DNA of 64,000 nucleotides, taken from contig JBBELK010000623.1 of NCBI GenBank assembly GCA_037783545.1, forward strand, positions 1 to 64,000, written 5' to 3'. Both the position numbers and the translations under genes were made by a program. Below are positions 11,176-22,612 of this stretch, one piece after another. The stretch is from Henricia sp. BOLD:AAB3569. Taxonomy: Eukaryota; Echinodermata; Asteroidea; Spinulosida; Echinasteridae. Each line of letters begins with the position of its first letter. The first letter of the stretch is position 1. The notes beneath the pieces are model-generated. The model worked only from the letters and a program-made list of their open reading frames with translations. It was not told where the DNA came from and did no database searches.

Positions 11176-12597
11176 ATTTATCTGCCATTTCCAGGCGAAA
11201 GTCTGTCAATTTTTTATGACAAGTGCGCAATATAGAGAGTTTAGGGCATGCAAAATTTGAAGTTCGTCGGAACATTTTTCGACCTCCAAATTTGCCGACG
11301 TTTGGACCACACTTTGACCAAATTGCCGAGCCAAACTGCGGTGCGTTAACGACAGTCCGAATGACTGAGCATGCGCACAACTCAGGAGTACCCCACAGAG
11401 GTGTGTACAGACAGCCACGGTTTGCGTGAGAGCAGTCAGGAAGCCTCAACCCAGTTTTTTCTAAACTTTGAAATTTCTCTGCCATTTCCCGGCGAAAGTC
11501 TGTCAATTTTTTTATGACAAGTGCGCAATATAGAGAGTTTAGGGCATGCAAAATTTGAAGTTCGTCGGAACATTTTTCGACCTCCAAATTTGCCGACGTT
11601 TGGACCACACTTTGACCAAATTGCCGAGCCAAACTGCGGTGCGTTAACGACAGTCCGAATGACTGAGCATGCGCACAACTCAGGAGTACCCCAAAGAGGT
11701 GTGTACAGACAGCCACGGTTTGCGTGAGAGCAGTCAGGAAGCCTCAACCCAGTTTTTTCTAAACTTTGAAATTTCTCTGCCATTTCCCGGCGAAAGTATG
11801 TCAATTTTTTTATGACAAGTGCGCAATATAGAGAGTTTAGGGCATGCAAAATTTGAAGTTCGTCGGAACATTTTTCGACCTCCAAATTTGCCGACGTTTG
11901 GACCACACTTTGACCAAATTGCCGAGCCAAACTGCGGTGCGTTAACGACAGTCCGAATGACTGAGCATGCGCACAACTCAGGAGTACCCCAAAGAGGTGT
12001 GTACAGACAGCCACGGTTTGCGTGAGAGCAGTCAGGAAGCCTCAACCCAGTTTTTTCTAAACTTTGAAATTTCTCTGCCATTTCCCGGCGAAAGTCTGTC
12101 AATTTTTTATGACAAGTGCGCAATATAGAGAGTTTAGGGCATGCAAAATTTGAAGTTCGTCGGAACATTTTTCGACCTCCAAATTTGCCGACGTTTGGAC
12201 CACACTTTGACCAAATTGCCGAGCCAAACTGCGGTGCGTTAACGACAGTCCGAATGACTGAGCATGCGCACAACTCAGGAGTACCCCAAAGAGGTGTGTA
12301 CAGACAGCCACGGTTTGCGTGAGAGCAGTCAGAAAGCCTCAACCCAGTTTTTTCTAAACTTTGAAATTTCTCTGCCATTTCCCGGCGAAAGTCTGTCAAT
12401 TTTTTATGACAAGTGCGCAATATAGAGAGTTTAGGGCATGCAAAATTTGAAGTTCGTCAGAACATTTTTCGACCTCCAAATTTGCCGACGTTTGGACCAC
12501 ACTTTGACCAAATTGCCGAGCCAAACTGCGGTGCGTTAACGACAGTCCGAATGACTGAGCATGCGCACAACTCAGGAGTACCCCAAAGAGGTGTGTA

Positions 12598-12727
12598 CAG
12601 ACAGCCACGGTTTGCGTGAGAGCAGTCAGGAAGCCTCAACCCAGTTTTTTCTAAACTTTGAACAGACAGCCACGGTTTGCGTGAGAGCAGTCAGGAAGCC
12701 TCAACCCAGTTTTTTCTAAACTTTGAA
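12598..12727 (+). repeat. 65-bp tandem duplication within a monomer, copy 2
   Basis: It has the same endpoints as copy 1, exactly 1552 bp downstream, with the same following variants. Identical breakpoints mean common descent. Confidence 0.95.
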
Positions 12728-14149
12728 ATTTATCTGCCATTTCCAGGCGAAAGTCTGTCAATTTTTTATGACAAGTGCGCAATATAGAGAGTTTAGGGCA
12801 TGCAAAATTTGAAGTTCGTCGGAACATTTTTCGACCTCCAAATTTGCCGACGTTTGGACCACACTTTGACTAAATTGCCGAGCCAAACTGCGGTACGTTA
12901 ACGACAGTCCGAATGACTGAGCATGCGCACAACTCAGGAGTACCCCAAAGAGGTGTGTACAGACAGCCACGGTTTGCGTGAGAGCAGTCAGGAAGCCTCA
13001 ACCCAGTTTTTTCTAAACTTTGAAATTTCTCTGCCATTTCCCGGCGAAAGTCTGTCAATTTTTTTATGACAAGTGCGCAATATAGAGAGTTTAGGGCATG
13101 CAAAATTTGAAGTTCGTCGGAACATTTTTCGACCTCCAAATTTGCCGACGTTTGGACCACACTTTGACCAAATTGCCGAGCCAAACTGCGGTGCGTTAAC
13201 GACAGTCCGAATGACTGAGCATGCGCACAACTCAGGAGTACCCCAAAGAGGTGTGTACAGACAGCCACGGTTTGCGTGAGAGCAGTCAGGAAGCCTCAAC
13301 CCAGTTTTTTCTAAACTTTGAAATTTCTCTGCCATTTCCCGGCGAAAGTATGTCAATTTTTTTATGACAAGTGCGCAATATAGAGAGTTTAGGGCATGCA
13401 AAATTTGAAGTTCGTCGGAACATTTTTCGACCTCCAAATTTGCCGACGTTTGGACCACACTTTGACCAAATTGCCGAGCCAAACTGCGGTGCGTTAACGA
13501 CAGTCCGAATGACTGAGCATGCGCACAACTCAGGAGTACCCCAAAGAGGTGTGTACAGACAGCCACGGTTTGCGTGAGAGCAGTCAGGAAGCCTCAACCC
13601 AGTTTTTTCTAAACTTTGAAATTTCTCTGCCATTTCCCGGCGAAAGTCTGTCAATTTTTTATGACAAGTGCGCAATATAGAGAGTTTAGGGCATGCAAAA
13701 TTTGAAGTTCGTCGGAACATTTTTCGACCTCCAAATTTGCCGACGTTTGGACCACACTTTGACCAAATTGCCGAGCCAAACTGCGGTGCGTTAACGACAG
13801 TCCGAATGACTGAGCATGCGCACAACTCAGGAGTACCCCAAAGAGGTGTGTACAGACAGCCACGGTTTGCGTGAGAGCAGTCAGAAAGCCTCAACCCAGT
13901 TTTTTCTAAACTTTGAAATTTCTCTGCCATTTCCCGGCGAAAGTCTGTCAATTTTTTATGACAAGTGCGCAATATAGAGAGTTTAGGGCATGCAAAATTT
14001 GAAGTTCGTCAGAACATTTTTCGACCTCCAAATTTGCCGACGTTTGGACCACACTTTGACCAAATTGCCGAGCCAAACTGCGGTGCGTTAACGACAGTCC
14101 GAATGACTGAGCATGCGCACAACTCAGGAGTACCCCAAAGAGGTGTGTA

Positions 14150-14279
14150 CAGACAGCCACGGTTTGCGTGAGAGCAGTCAGGAAGCCTCAACCCAGTTTT
14201 TTCTAAACTTTGAACAGACAGCCACGGTTTGCGTGAGAGCAGTCAGGAAGCCTCAACCCAGTTTTTTCTAAACTTTGAA
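14150..14279 (+). repeat. 65-bp tandem duplication within a monomer, copy 3
   Basis: It has the same endpoints, again 1552 bp downstream. The next monomer shares ACTAAATTGCC and GGTACGTT with the one after copy 2 but adds GACATCC near 14388. Confidence 0.95.
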
Positions 14280-17200
14280 ATTTATCTGCCATTTCCAGGC
14301 GAAAGTCTGTCAATTTTTTATGACAAGTGCGCAATATAGAGAGTTTAGGGCATGCAAAATTTGAAGTTCGTCGGAACATTTTTCGACATCCAAATTTGCC
14401 GACGTTTGGACCACACTTTGACTAAATTGCCGAGCCAAACTGCGGTACGTTAACGACAGTCCGAATGACTGAGCATGCGCACAACTCAGGAGTACCCCAA
14501 AGAGGTGTGTACAGACAGCCACGGTTTGCGTGAGAGCAGTCAGGAAGCCTCAACCCAGTTTTTTCTAAACTTTGAAATTTCTCTGCCATTTCCCAGCGAA
14601 AGTCTGTCAATTTTTGTATGACAAGTGCGCAATATAGAGAGTTTAGGGCATGCAAAATTTGAAGTTCGTAGGAACATTTTTCGACCTCCAAATTTGCCGA
14701 CGTTTGGACCACACTTTGACCAAATTGCCGAGCCAAACTGCGGTGCGTTAACGACAGTCCGAATGACTGAGCATGCGCACAACTCAGGAGTACCCCAAAG
14801 ATGTGTGTACAGACAGCCACGGTTTGCGTGAGAGCAGTCAGGAAGCCTCAACCCAGTTTTTTCTAAACTTTGAAATTTCTCTGCCATTTCCCGGCGAAAG
14901 TCTGTCAATTTTTTATGACAAGTGCGCAATATAGAGAGTTTAGGGCATGCAAAATTTGAAGTTCGTCGCAACATTTTTCGACCTCCAAATTTGCCGACGT
15001 TTGGACCACACTTTGACCAAATTGCCGAGCCAAACTGCGGTGCGTTAACGACAGTCCGAATGACTGAGCATGCGCACAACTCAGGAGTACCCCAAAGAGG
15101 TGTGTACAGACAGCCACGGTTTGCGTGAGAGCAGTCAGGAAGCCTCAACCCAGTTTTTTCTAAACTTTGAAATTTCTCTGCCATTTCCCGGCGAAAGTCT
15201 GTCAATTTTTTATGACAAGTGCGCAATATAGAGAGTTTAGGGCATGCAAAATTTGAAGTTCGTCGGAACATTTTTCGACCTCCAAATTTGCCGACGTTTG
15301 GACCACACTTTGACCAAATTTCCGAGCCAAACTGCGGTGCGTTAACGACAGTTCAAATGACGGAGCATGCGCACAACTCAGGAGTACCCCAAAGAGGTGT
15401 GTACAGACAGCCACGGTTTGCGTGAGAGCAGTCAGGAAGCCTCAACCCAGTTTTTTCTAAACTTTGAAATTTCTCTGCCATTTCCCGGCGAAAGTCTGTC
15501 AATTTTTTATGACAAGTGCGCAATATAGAGAGTTTAGGGCATGCAAAATTTGAAGTTCGTCGGAACATTTTTCGACCTCCAAATTTGCCGACGTTTGGAC
15601 CACACTTTGACCAAATTGCCGAGCCAAACTGCGGTGCGTTAACGACAGTCCGAATGACTGAGCATGCGCACAACTCAGGAGTACCCCAAAGAGGTGTGTA
15701 CAGACAGCCACGGTTTGCGTGAGAGCAGTCAGGAAGCCTCAACCCAGTTTTTTCTAAACTTTGAAATTTCTCTGCCATTTCCCGGCGAAAGTCTGTCAAT
15801 TTTTTATGACAAGTGCGCAATATAGAGAGTTTAGGGCATGCACAATTTGAAGTTCGTCGGAAAATTTTTCGACCTCCAAATTTGCCGACGTTTGGACCAC
15901 ACTTTGACCAAATTGCCGAGCCAAACTGCGGTGCGTTAACGACAGTCCGAATGACTGAGCATGCGCACAACTCAGGAGTACCCCAAAGAGGTGTGTACAG
16001 ACAGCCACAGTTTGCGTGAGAGCAGTCAGGAAGCCTCAACCCAGTTTTTTCTAAACTTTGAAATTTCTCTGCCATTTCCCGGCGAAAGTCTGTCAATTTT
16101 TTATGACAAGTGCGCAATATAGAGAGTTTAGGGCATGCAAAATTTGAAGTTCGTCGGAACATTTTTCGACCTCCAAATTTGCCGACGTTTGGACCACACT
16201 TTGACCAAATTGCCGAGCCAAACTGCGGTGCGTTAACGACAGTCCGAATGACTGAGCATGCGCACAACTCAGGAGTACCCCAAAGAGGTGTGTACAGACA
16301 GCCACGGTTTGCGTGAGAGCAGTCAGGAAGCCTCAACCCAGTTTTTTCTAAACTTTGAAATTTCTCTGCCATTTCCCGGCGAAAGTCTGTCAATTTTTTA
16401 TGACAAGTGCGCAATATAGAGAGTTTAGGGCATGCAAAATTTGAAGTTCGTCGGAACATTTTTCGACCTCCAAATTTGCCGACGTTTGGACCACACTTTG
16501 ACCAAATTGCCGAGCCAAACTGCGGTGCGTTAACGACAGTCCGAATGACTGAGCATGCGCACAACTCAGGAGTACCCCAAAGAGGTGTGTACAGACAGCC
16601 ACGGTTTGCGTGAGAGCAGTCAGGAAGCCTCAACCCAGTTTTTTCTAAACTTTGAAATTTCTCTGCCATTTCCCGGCGAAAGTCTGTCAATTTTTTATGA
16701 CAAGTGCGCAATATAGAGAGTTTAGGGCATGCACAATTTGAAGTTCGTCGGAAAATTTTTCGACCTCCAAATTTGCCGACGTTTGGACCACACTTTGACC
16801 AAATTGCCGAGCCAAACTGCGGTGCGTTAACGACAGTCCGAATGACTGAGCATGCGCACAACTCAGGAGTACCCCAAAGAGGTGTGTACAGACAGCCACA
16901 GTTTGCGTGAGAGCAGTCAGGAAGCCTCAACCCAGTTTTTTTCTAAACTTTGAAATTTCTCTGCCATTTCCCGGCGAAAGTCTGTCAATTTTTTATGACA
17001 AGTGCGCAATATAGAGAGTTTAGGGCATGCAAAATTTGAAGTTCGTCGGAACATTTTTCGACCTGCAAATTTGCCGACGTTTGGACCACACTTTGACCAA
17101 ATTGCCGAGCCAAACTGCGGTGCGTTAACGACAGTCCGAATGACTGAGCATGCGCACAACTCAGGAGTACCCCAAAGAGGTGTGTACAGACAGCCACGGT

Positions 17201-19742
17201 TTGCGTGAGAGCAGTCAGGAAGCCTCAACCCAGTTTTTTCTAAACTTTGAAATTTCTCTGCCATTTCCCGGCGAAAGTCTGTCAATGTTTTATGACAAGT
17301 GCGCAATATAGAGAGTTTAGGGCATGCAAAGTTTGAAGTTCGTCGGAACATTTTTCGACCTCCAAATTTGCCGACGTTTGGACCACACTTTGACCAAATT
17401 GCCGAGCCAAACTGCGGTGCGTTAACGACAGTCCGAATGACTGAGCATGCGCACAACTCAGGAGTACCCCAAAGATGTGTGTACAGACAGCCACGGTTTG
17501 CGTGAGAGCAGTCAGGAAGCCTCAACCCAGTTTTTTCTAAACTTTGAAATTTCTCTGCCATTTCCCGGCGAAAGTCTGTCAATTTTTTATGACAAGTGCG
17601 CAATATAGAGAGTTTAGGGCATGCAAAATTTGAAGTTCGTCGGAACATTTTTCGACCTCCAAATTTGCCGACGTTTGGACCACACTTTGACCAAATTGCC
17701 GAGCCAAACTGCGGTGCGTTAACGACAGTCCGAATGACTGAGCATGCGCACAACTCAGGAGTACCCCAAAGAGGTGTGTACAGACAGCCACGGTTTGCGT
17801 GAGAGCAGTCAGGAAGCCTCAACCCAGTTTTTCCTAAACTTTGAAATTTCTCTTCCATTTCCCGGCGAAAGTCTGTCAATTTTTTATGACAAGTGCGCAA
17901 TATAGAGAGTTTAGGCCATGCAAAATTTGAAGTTCGTCGGAACGTTTTTCGACCTCCAAATTTGCCGACGTTTGGACCACACTTTGACCAAATTGCCGAG
18001 CCAAACTGCGGTGCGTTAACGACAGTCCGAATGACTGAGCATGCGCACAACTCAGGAGTACCCCAAAGAGGTGTGTACAGACAGCCACGGTTTGCATGAG
18101 AGCAGTCAGGAAGCCTCAACCCAGTTTTTTCTAAACTTTGAAATTTCTCTGCCATTTCCCGGCGAAAGTCTGTCAATTTTTTATGACAAGTGCGCAATAT
18201 AGAGAGTTTAGGGCATGCAAAATTTGAAGTTCGTCGGAACATTTTTCGACCTCCAAATTTGCCGACGTTTGGACCACACTTTGACCAAATTGCCGAGCCA
18301 AACTGCGGTGCGTTAACGACAGTCCGAATGACTGAGCATGCGCACAACTCAGGAGTACCCCAAAGAGGTGTGTACAGACAGCCACAGTTTGCGTGAGAGC
18401 AGTCAGGAAGCCTCAACCCAGTTTTTTCTAAACTTTGAAATTTCTCTGCCATTTCCCGGCGAAAGTCTGTCAATGTTTTATGACAAGTGCGCAATATAGA
18501 GAGTTTAGGGCATGCAAAGTTTGAAGTTCGTCGGAACATTTTTCGACCTCCAAATTTGCCGACGTTTGGACCACACTTTGACCAAATTGCCGAGCCAAAC
18601 TGCGGTGCGTTAACGACAGTCCGAATGACTGAGCATGCGCACAACTCAGGAGTACCCCAAAGATGTGTGTACAGACAGCCACGGTTTGCGTGAGAGCAGT
18701 CAGGAAGCCTCAACCCAGTTTTTTCTAAACTTTGAAATTTCTCTGCCATTTCCCGGCGAAAGTCTGTCAATTTTTTATGACAAGTGCGCAATATAGAGAG
18801 TTTAGGGCATGCAAAATTTGAAGTTCGTCGGAACATTTTTCGACCTCCAAATTTGCCGACGTTTGGACCACACTTTGACCAAATTGCCGAGCCAAACTGC
18901 GGTGCGTTAACGACAGTCCGAATGACTGAGCATGCGCACAACTCAGGAGTACCCCAAAGAGGTGTGTACAGACAGCCACGGTTTGCGTGAGAGCAGTCAG
19001 GAAGCCTCAACCCAGTTTTTTCTAAACTTTGAAATTTCTCTGCCATTTCCCGGCGAAAGTCTGTCAATTTTTTATGACAAGTGCGCAATATAGAGAGTTT
19101 AGGGCATGCAAAATTTGAAGTTCGTCGGAACATTTTTCGACCTCCAAATTTGCCGACGTTTGGACCACACTTTGACCAAATTGCCGAGCCAAACTGCGGT
19201 GCGTTAACGACAGTCCGAATGACTGAGCATGCGCACAACTCAGGAGTACCCCAAAGAGGTGTGTACAGACAGCCACGGTTTGCGTGAGAGCAGTCAGGAA
19301 GCCTCAACCCAGTTTTTTTCTAAACTTTGAAATTTCTCTGCCATTTCCCGGCGAAAGTCTGTCAATTTTTTATGACAAGTGCGCAATATAGAGAGTTTAG
19401 GGCATGCACAATTTGAAGTTCGTCGGAAAATTTTTCGACCTCCAAATTTGCCGACGTTTGGACCACACTTTGACCAAATTGCCGAGCCAAACTGCGGTGC
19501 GTTAACGACAGTCCGAATGACTGAGCATGCGCACAACTCAGGAGTACCCCAAAGAGGTGTGTACAGACAGCCACAGTTTGCGTGAGAGCAGTCAGGAAGC
19601 CTCAACCCAGTTTTTTCTAAACTTTGAAATTTCTCTGCCATTTCCCGGCGAAAGTCTGTCAATTTTTTATGACAAGTGCGCAATATAGAGAGTTTAGGGC
19701 ATGCAAAATTTGAAGTTCGTCGGAACATTTTTCGACCTGCAA

Positions 19743-19768
19743 ATTTGCCGACGTTGACCAAATTGCCG
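19743..19768 (+). repeat. 13-bp deletion in a monomer
   Basis: The usual GACGTTTGGACCACACTTTG is shortened to GACGTTG before ACCAAATTG, a loss of 13 bases. The lost stretch is bounded by short TTTG repeats, so replication slippage or a short-homology deletion is likely. It is seen once only and therefore has not spread. Confidence 0.85.
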
Positions 19769-20843
19769 AGCCAAACTGCGGTGCGTTAACGACAGTCCGA
19801 ATGACTGAGCATGCGCACAACTCAGGAGTACCCCAAAGAGGTGTGTACAGACAGCCACGGTTTGCGTGAGAGCAGTCAGGAAGCCTCAACCCAGTTTTTT
19901 CTAAACTTTGAAATTTCTCTGCCATTTCCCGGCGAAAGTCTGTCAATGTTTTATGACAAGTGCGCAATATAGAGAGTTTAGGGCATGCAAAGTTTGAAGT
20001 TCGTTGGAACATTTTTCGACCTCCAAATTTGCCGACGTTTGGACCACACTTTGACCAAATTGCCGAGCCAAACTGCGGTGCGTTAACGACAGTCCGAATG
20101 ACTGAGCATGCGCACAACTCAGGAGTACCCCAAAGATGTGTGTACAGACAGCCACGGTTTGCGTGAGAGCAGTCAGGAAGCCTCAACCCAGTTTTTTTCT
20201 AAACTTTGAAATTTCTCTGCCATTTCCCGGCGAAAGTCTGTCAATTTGTTATGACAAGTGCGCAATATAGAGAGTTTAGGGCATGCAAAATTTGAAGTTC
20301 GTCGGAACATTTTTCGACCTCCAAATTTGCCGACGTTTGGACCACACTTTGACCAAATTGCCGAGCCAAACTGCGGTGCGTTAACGACAGTCCGAATGAC
20401 TGAGCATGCGCACAACTCAGGAGTACCCCAAAGAGGTGTGTACAGACAGCCACGGTTTGCGTGAGAGCAGTCAGGAAGCCTCAACCCAGTTTTTCCTAAA
20501 CTTTGAAATTTCTCTTCCATTTCCCGGCGAAAGTCTGTCAATTTTTTATGACAAGTGCGCAATATAGAGAGTTTAGGGCATGCAAAATTTGAAGTTCGTC
20601 GGAACATTTTTCGACCTCCAAATTTGCCGACGTTTGGACCACACTTTGACCAAATTGCCGAGCCAAACTGCGGTGCGTTAACGACAGTCCGAATGACTGA
20701 GCATGCGCACAACTCAGGAGTAGCCCAAAGAGGTGTGTACAGACAGCCACGGTTTGCATGAGAGCAGTCAGGAAGCCTCAACCCAGTTTTTTCTAAACTT
20801 TGAAATTTATCTGCCATTTCCCGGCGAAAGTCTGTCAATTTTT

Positions 20844-22027
20844 TATGACAAGTGCGCAATATAGAGAGTTTAGGGCATGCAAAATTTGAAGTTCGTCGGA
20901 ACATTTTTCGACCTTCAAATTTGCCGACGTTTGGACCACACTTTGACCAAATTTCCGAGCCAAACTGCGGTGCGTTAACGACAGTCCGAATGACTGAGCG
21001 CGCACAACTCAGGAGTACCCCAAAGAGGTGTGTACAGACAGCCACGGTTTGCGTTAGAGCAGTCAGGAAGCCTCAACCCAGTTTTTTCTAAACTTTGAAA
21101 TTTCTCTGCCATTTCCCGGCGAAAGTCTGTCAATCTTTTATGACAAGTGCGCAATATAGAGAGTTTAGGGCATGCAAAATTTGAAGTTCGTCGGAACATT
21201 TTTCGACCTCCAAATTTGCCGACGTTTGGACCACACTTTGACCAAATTGCCGAGCCAAACTGCGGTGCGTTAACGACAGTCCGAATGACTGAGCATGCGC
21301 ACAACTCAGGAGTACCCCAAAGAGGTGTGTACAGACAGCCACGGTTTGCGTGAGAGCAGTCAGGAAGCCTCAACCCAGTTTTTTCTAAACTTTGAAATTT
21401 CTCTGCCATTTCCCGGCGAAAGTCTGTCAATTTTTTATGACAAGTGCGCAATATAGAGAGTTTAGGGCATGCAAAATTTGAAGTTCGTCGGAACATTTTT
21501 CGAACTTCAAATTTGCCGACGTTTGGACCACACTTTGACCAAATTTCCGAGCCAAACTGCGGTGCGTTAACGACAGTCCGAATGACTGAGCGCGCACAAC
21601 TCAGGAGTACCCCAAAGAGGTGTGTACAGACAGCCACGGTTTGCGTTAGAGCAGTCAGGAAGCCTCAACCCAGTTTTTTCTAAACTTTGAAATTTCTCTG
21701 CCATTTCCCGGCGAAAGTCTGTCAATCTTTTATGACAAGTGCGCAATATAGAGAGTTTAGGGCATGCAAAATTTGAAGTTCGTCGGAACATTTTTCGACC
21801 TCCAAATTTGCCGACGTTTGGACCACACTTTGACCAAATTGCCGAGCCAAACTGCGGTGCGTTAACGACAGTCCGAATGACTGAGCATGCGCACAACTCA
21901 GGAGTACCCCAAAGAGGTGTGTACAGACAGCCACGGTTTGCGTGAGAGCAGTCAGGAAGCCTCAACCCAGTTTTTTCTAAACTTTGAAATTTCTCTGCCA
22001 TTTCCCGGCGAAAGTCTGTCAATTTTT
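20844..22027. repeat. 592-bp dimer present twice in tandem
   Basis: Two copies of a two-monomer unit lie next to each other, about 20844-21435 and 21436-22027. Both carry the same 2-bp loss that turns GAGCATGCGC into GAGCGCGC (near 20998 and 21590), the same GCGTTAGAGC and CAATCTTTTATG variants, and a TTC in place of CTC or TCC in the FR-like CGACCTCC region. The 2-bp loss explains 592 rather than 594 bp and destroys one GCATGC site. A doublet with matching private changes is a clear recent duplication. Confidence 0.85.
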
Positions 22028-22612
22028 TATGACAAGTGCGCAATATAGAGAGTTTAGGGCATGCAAAATTTGAAGTTCGTCGGAACATTTTTCGACCTCC
22101 AAATTTGCCGACGTTTGGACCACACTTTGACCAAATTGCCGAGCCAAACTGCGGTGCGTTAACGACAGTCCGAATGACTGAGCATGCGCACAACTCAGGA
22201 GTACCCCAAAGAGGTGTGTACAGACAGCCACGGTTTGCGTGAGAGCAGTCAGGAAGCCTCAACCCAGTTTTTTCTAAACTTTGAAATTTCTCTGCCATTT
22301 CCCGGCGAAAGTCTGTCAATGTTTTATGACAAGTGCGCAATATAGAGAGTTTAGGGCATGCAAAGTTTGAAGTTCTTTGGAACATTTTTCGACCTCCAAA
22401 TTTGCCGACGTTTGGACCACACTTTGACCAAATTGCCGAGCCAAACTGCGGTGCGTTAACGACAGTCCGAATGACTGAGCATGCGCACAACTCAGGAGTA
22501 CCCCAAAGATGTGTGTACAGACAGCCACGGTTTGCGTGAGAGCAGTCAGGAAGCCTCAACCCAGTTTTTTCTAAACTTTGAAATTTCTCTGCCATTTCCC
22601 CGCGAAAGTCTG

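Larger units (their letters stand above)
11046..14579. repeat. Subarray C: 1552-bp higher-order repeat
   Basis: The unit is five monomers plus a 65-bp duplication. Duplication junctions at 11110/11111, 12662/12663 and 14214/14215 are exactly 1552 bp apart. Units 11111-12662 and 12663-14214 share rare variants such as TCAGAAAGCC and GTCAGAACA. A third partial unit starts at 14215 and becomes unrecognisable after roughly 14580. The second and third units share two further changes near 12871-12895 and 14423-14447 that the first lacks, so those two are the closest relatives. Confidence 0.85.
14580..22612. repeat. Subarray D: mosaic of trimers, tetramers and a dimer HOR
   Basis: Variant bases reveal several overlapping periods. 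Monomers with GCACAATTTG recur at 15843 and 16734 (891 bp, three monomers) and again near 19408. Monomers with CAATGTTTTATG and GCAAAGTTTG recur near 17286 and 18474 (1188 bp, four monomers) and again near 19946 and 22318. A 592-bp dimer is tandemly duplicated at 20844-22027. The mixture indicates repeated short-range exchange. No gene is seen. Confidence 0.75.
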
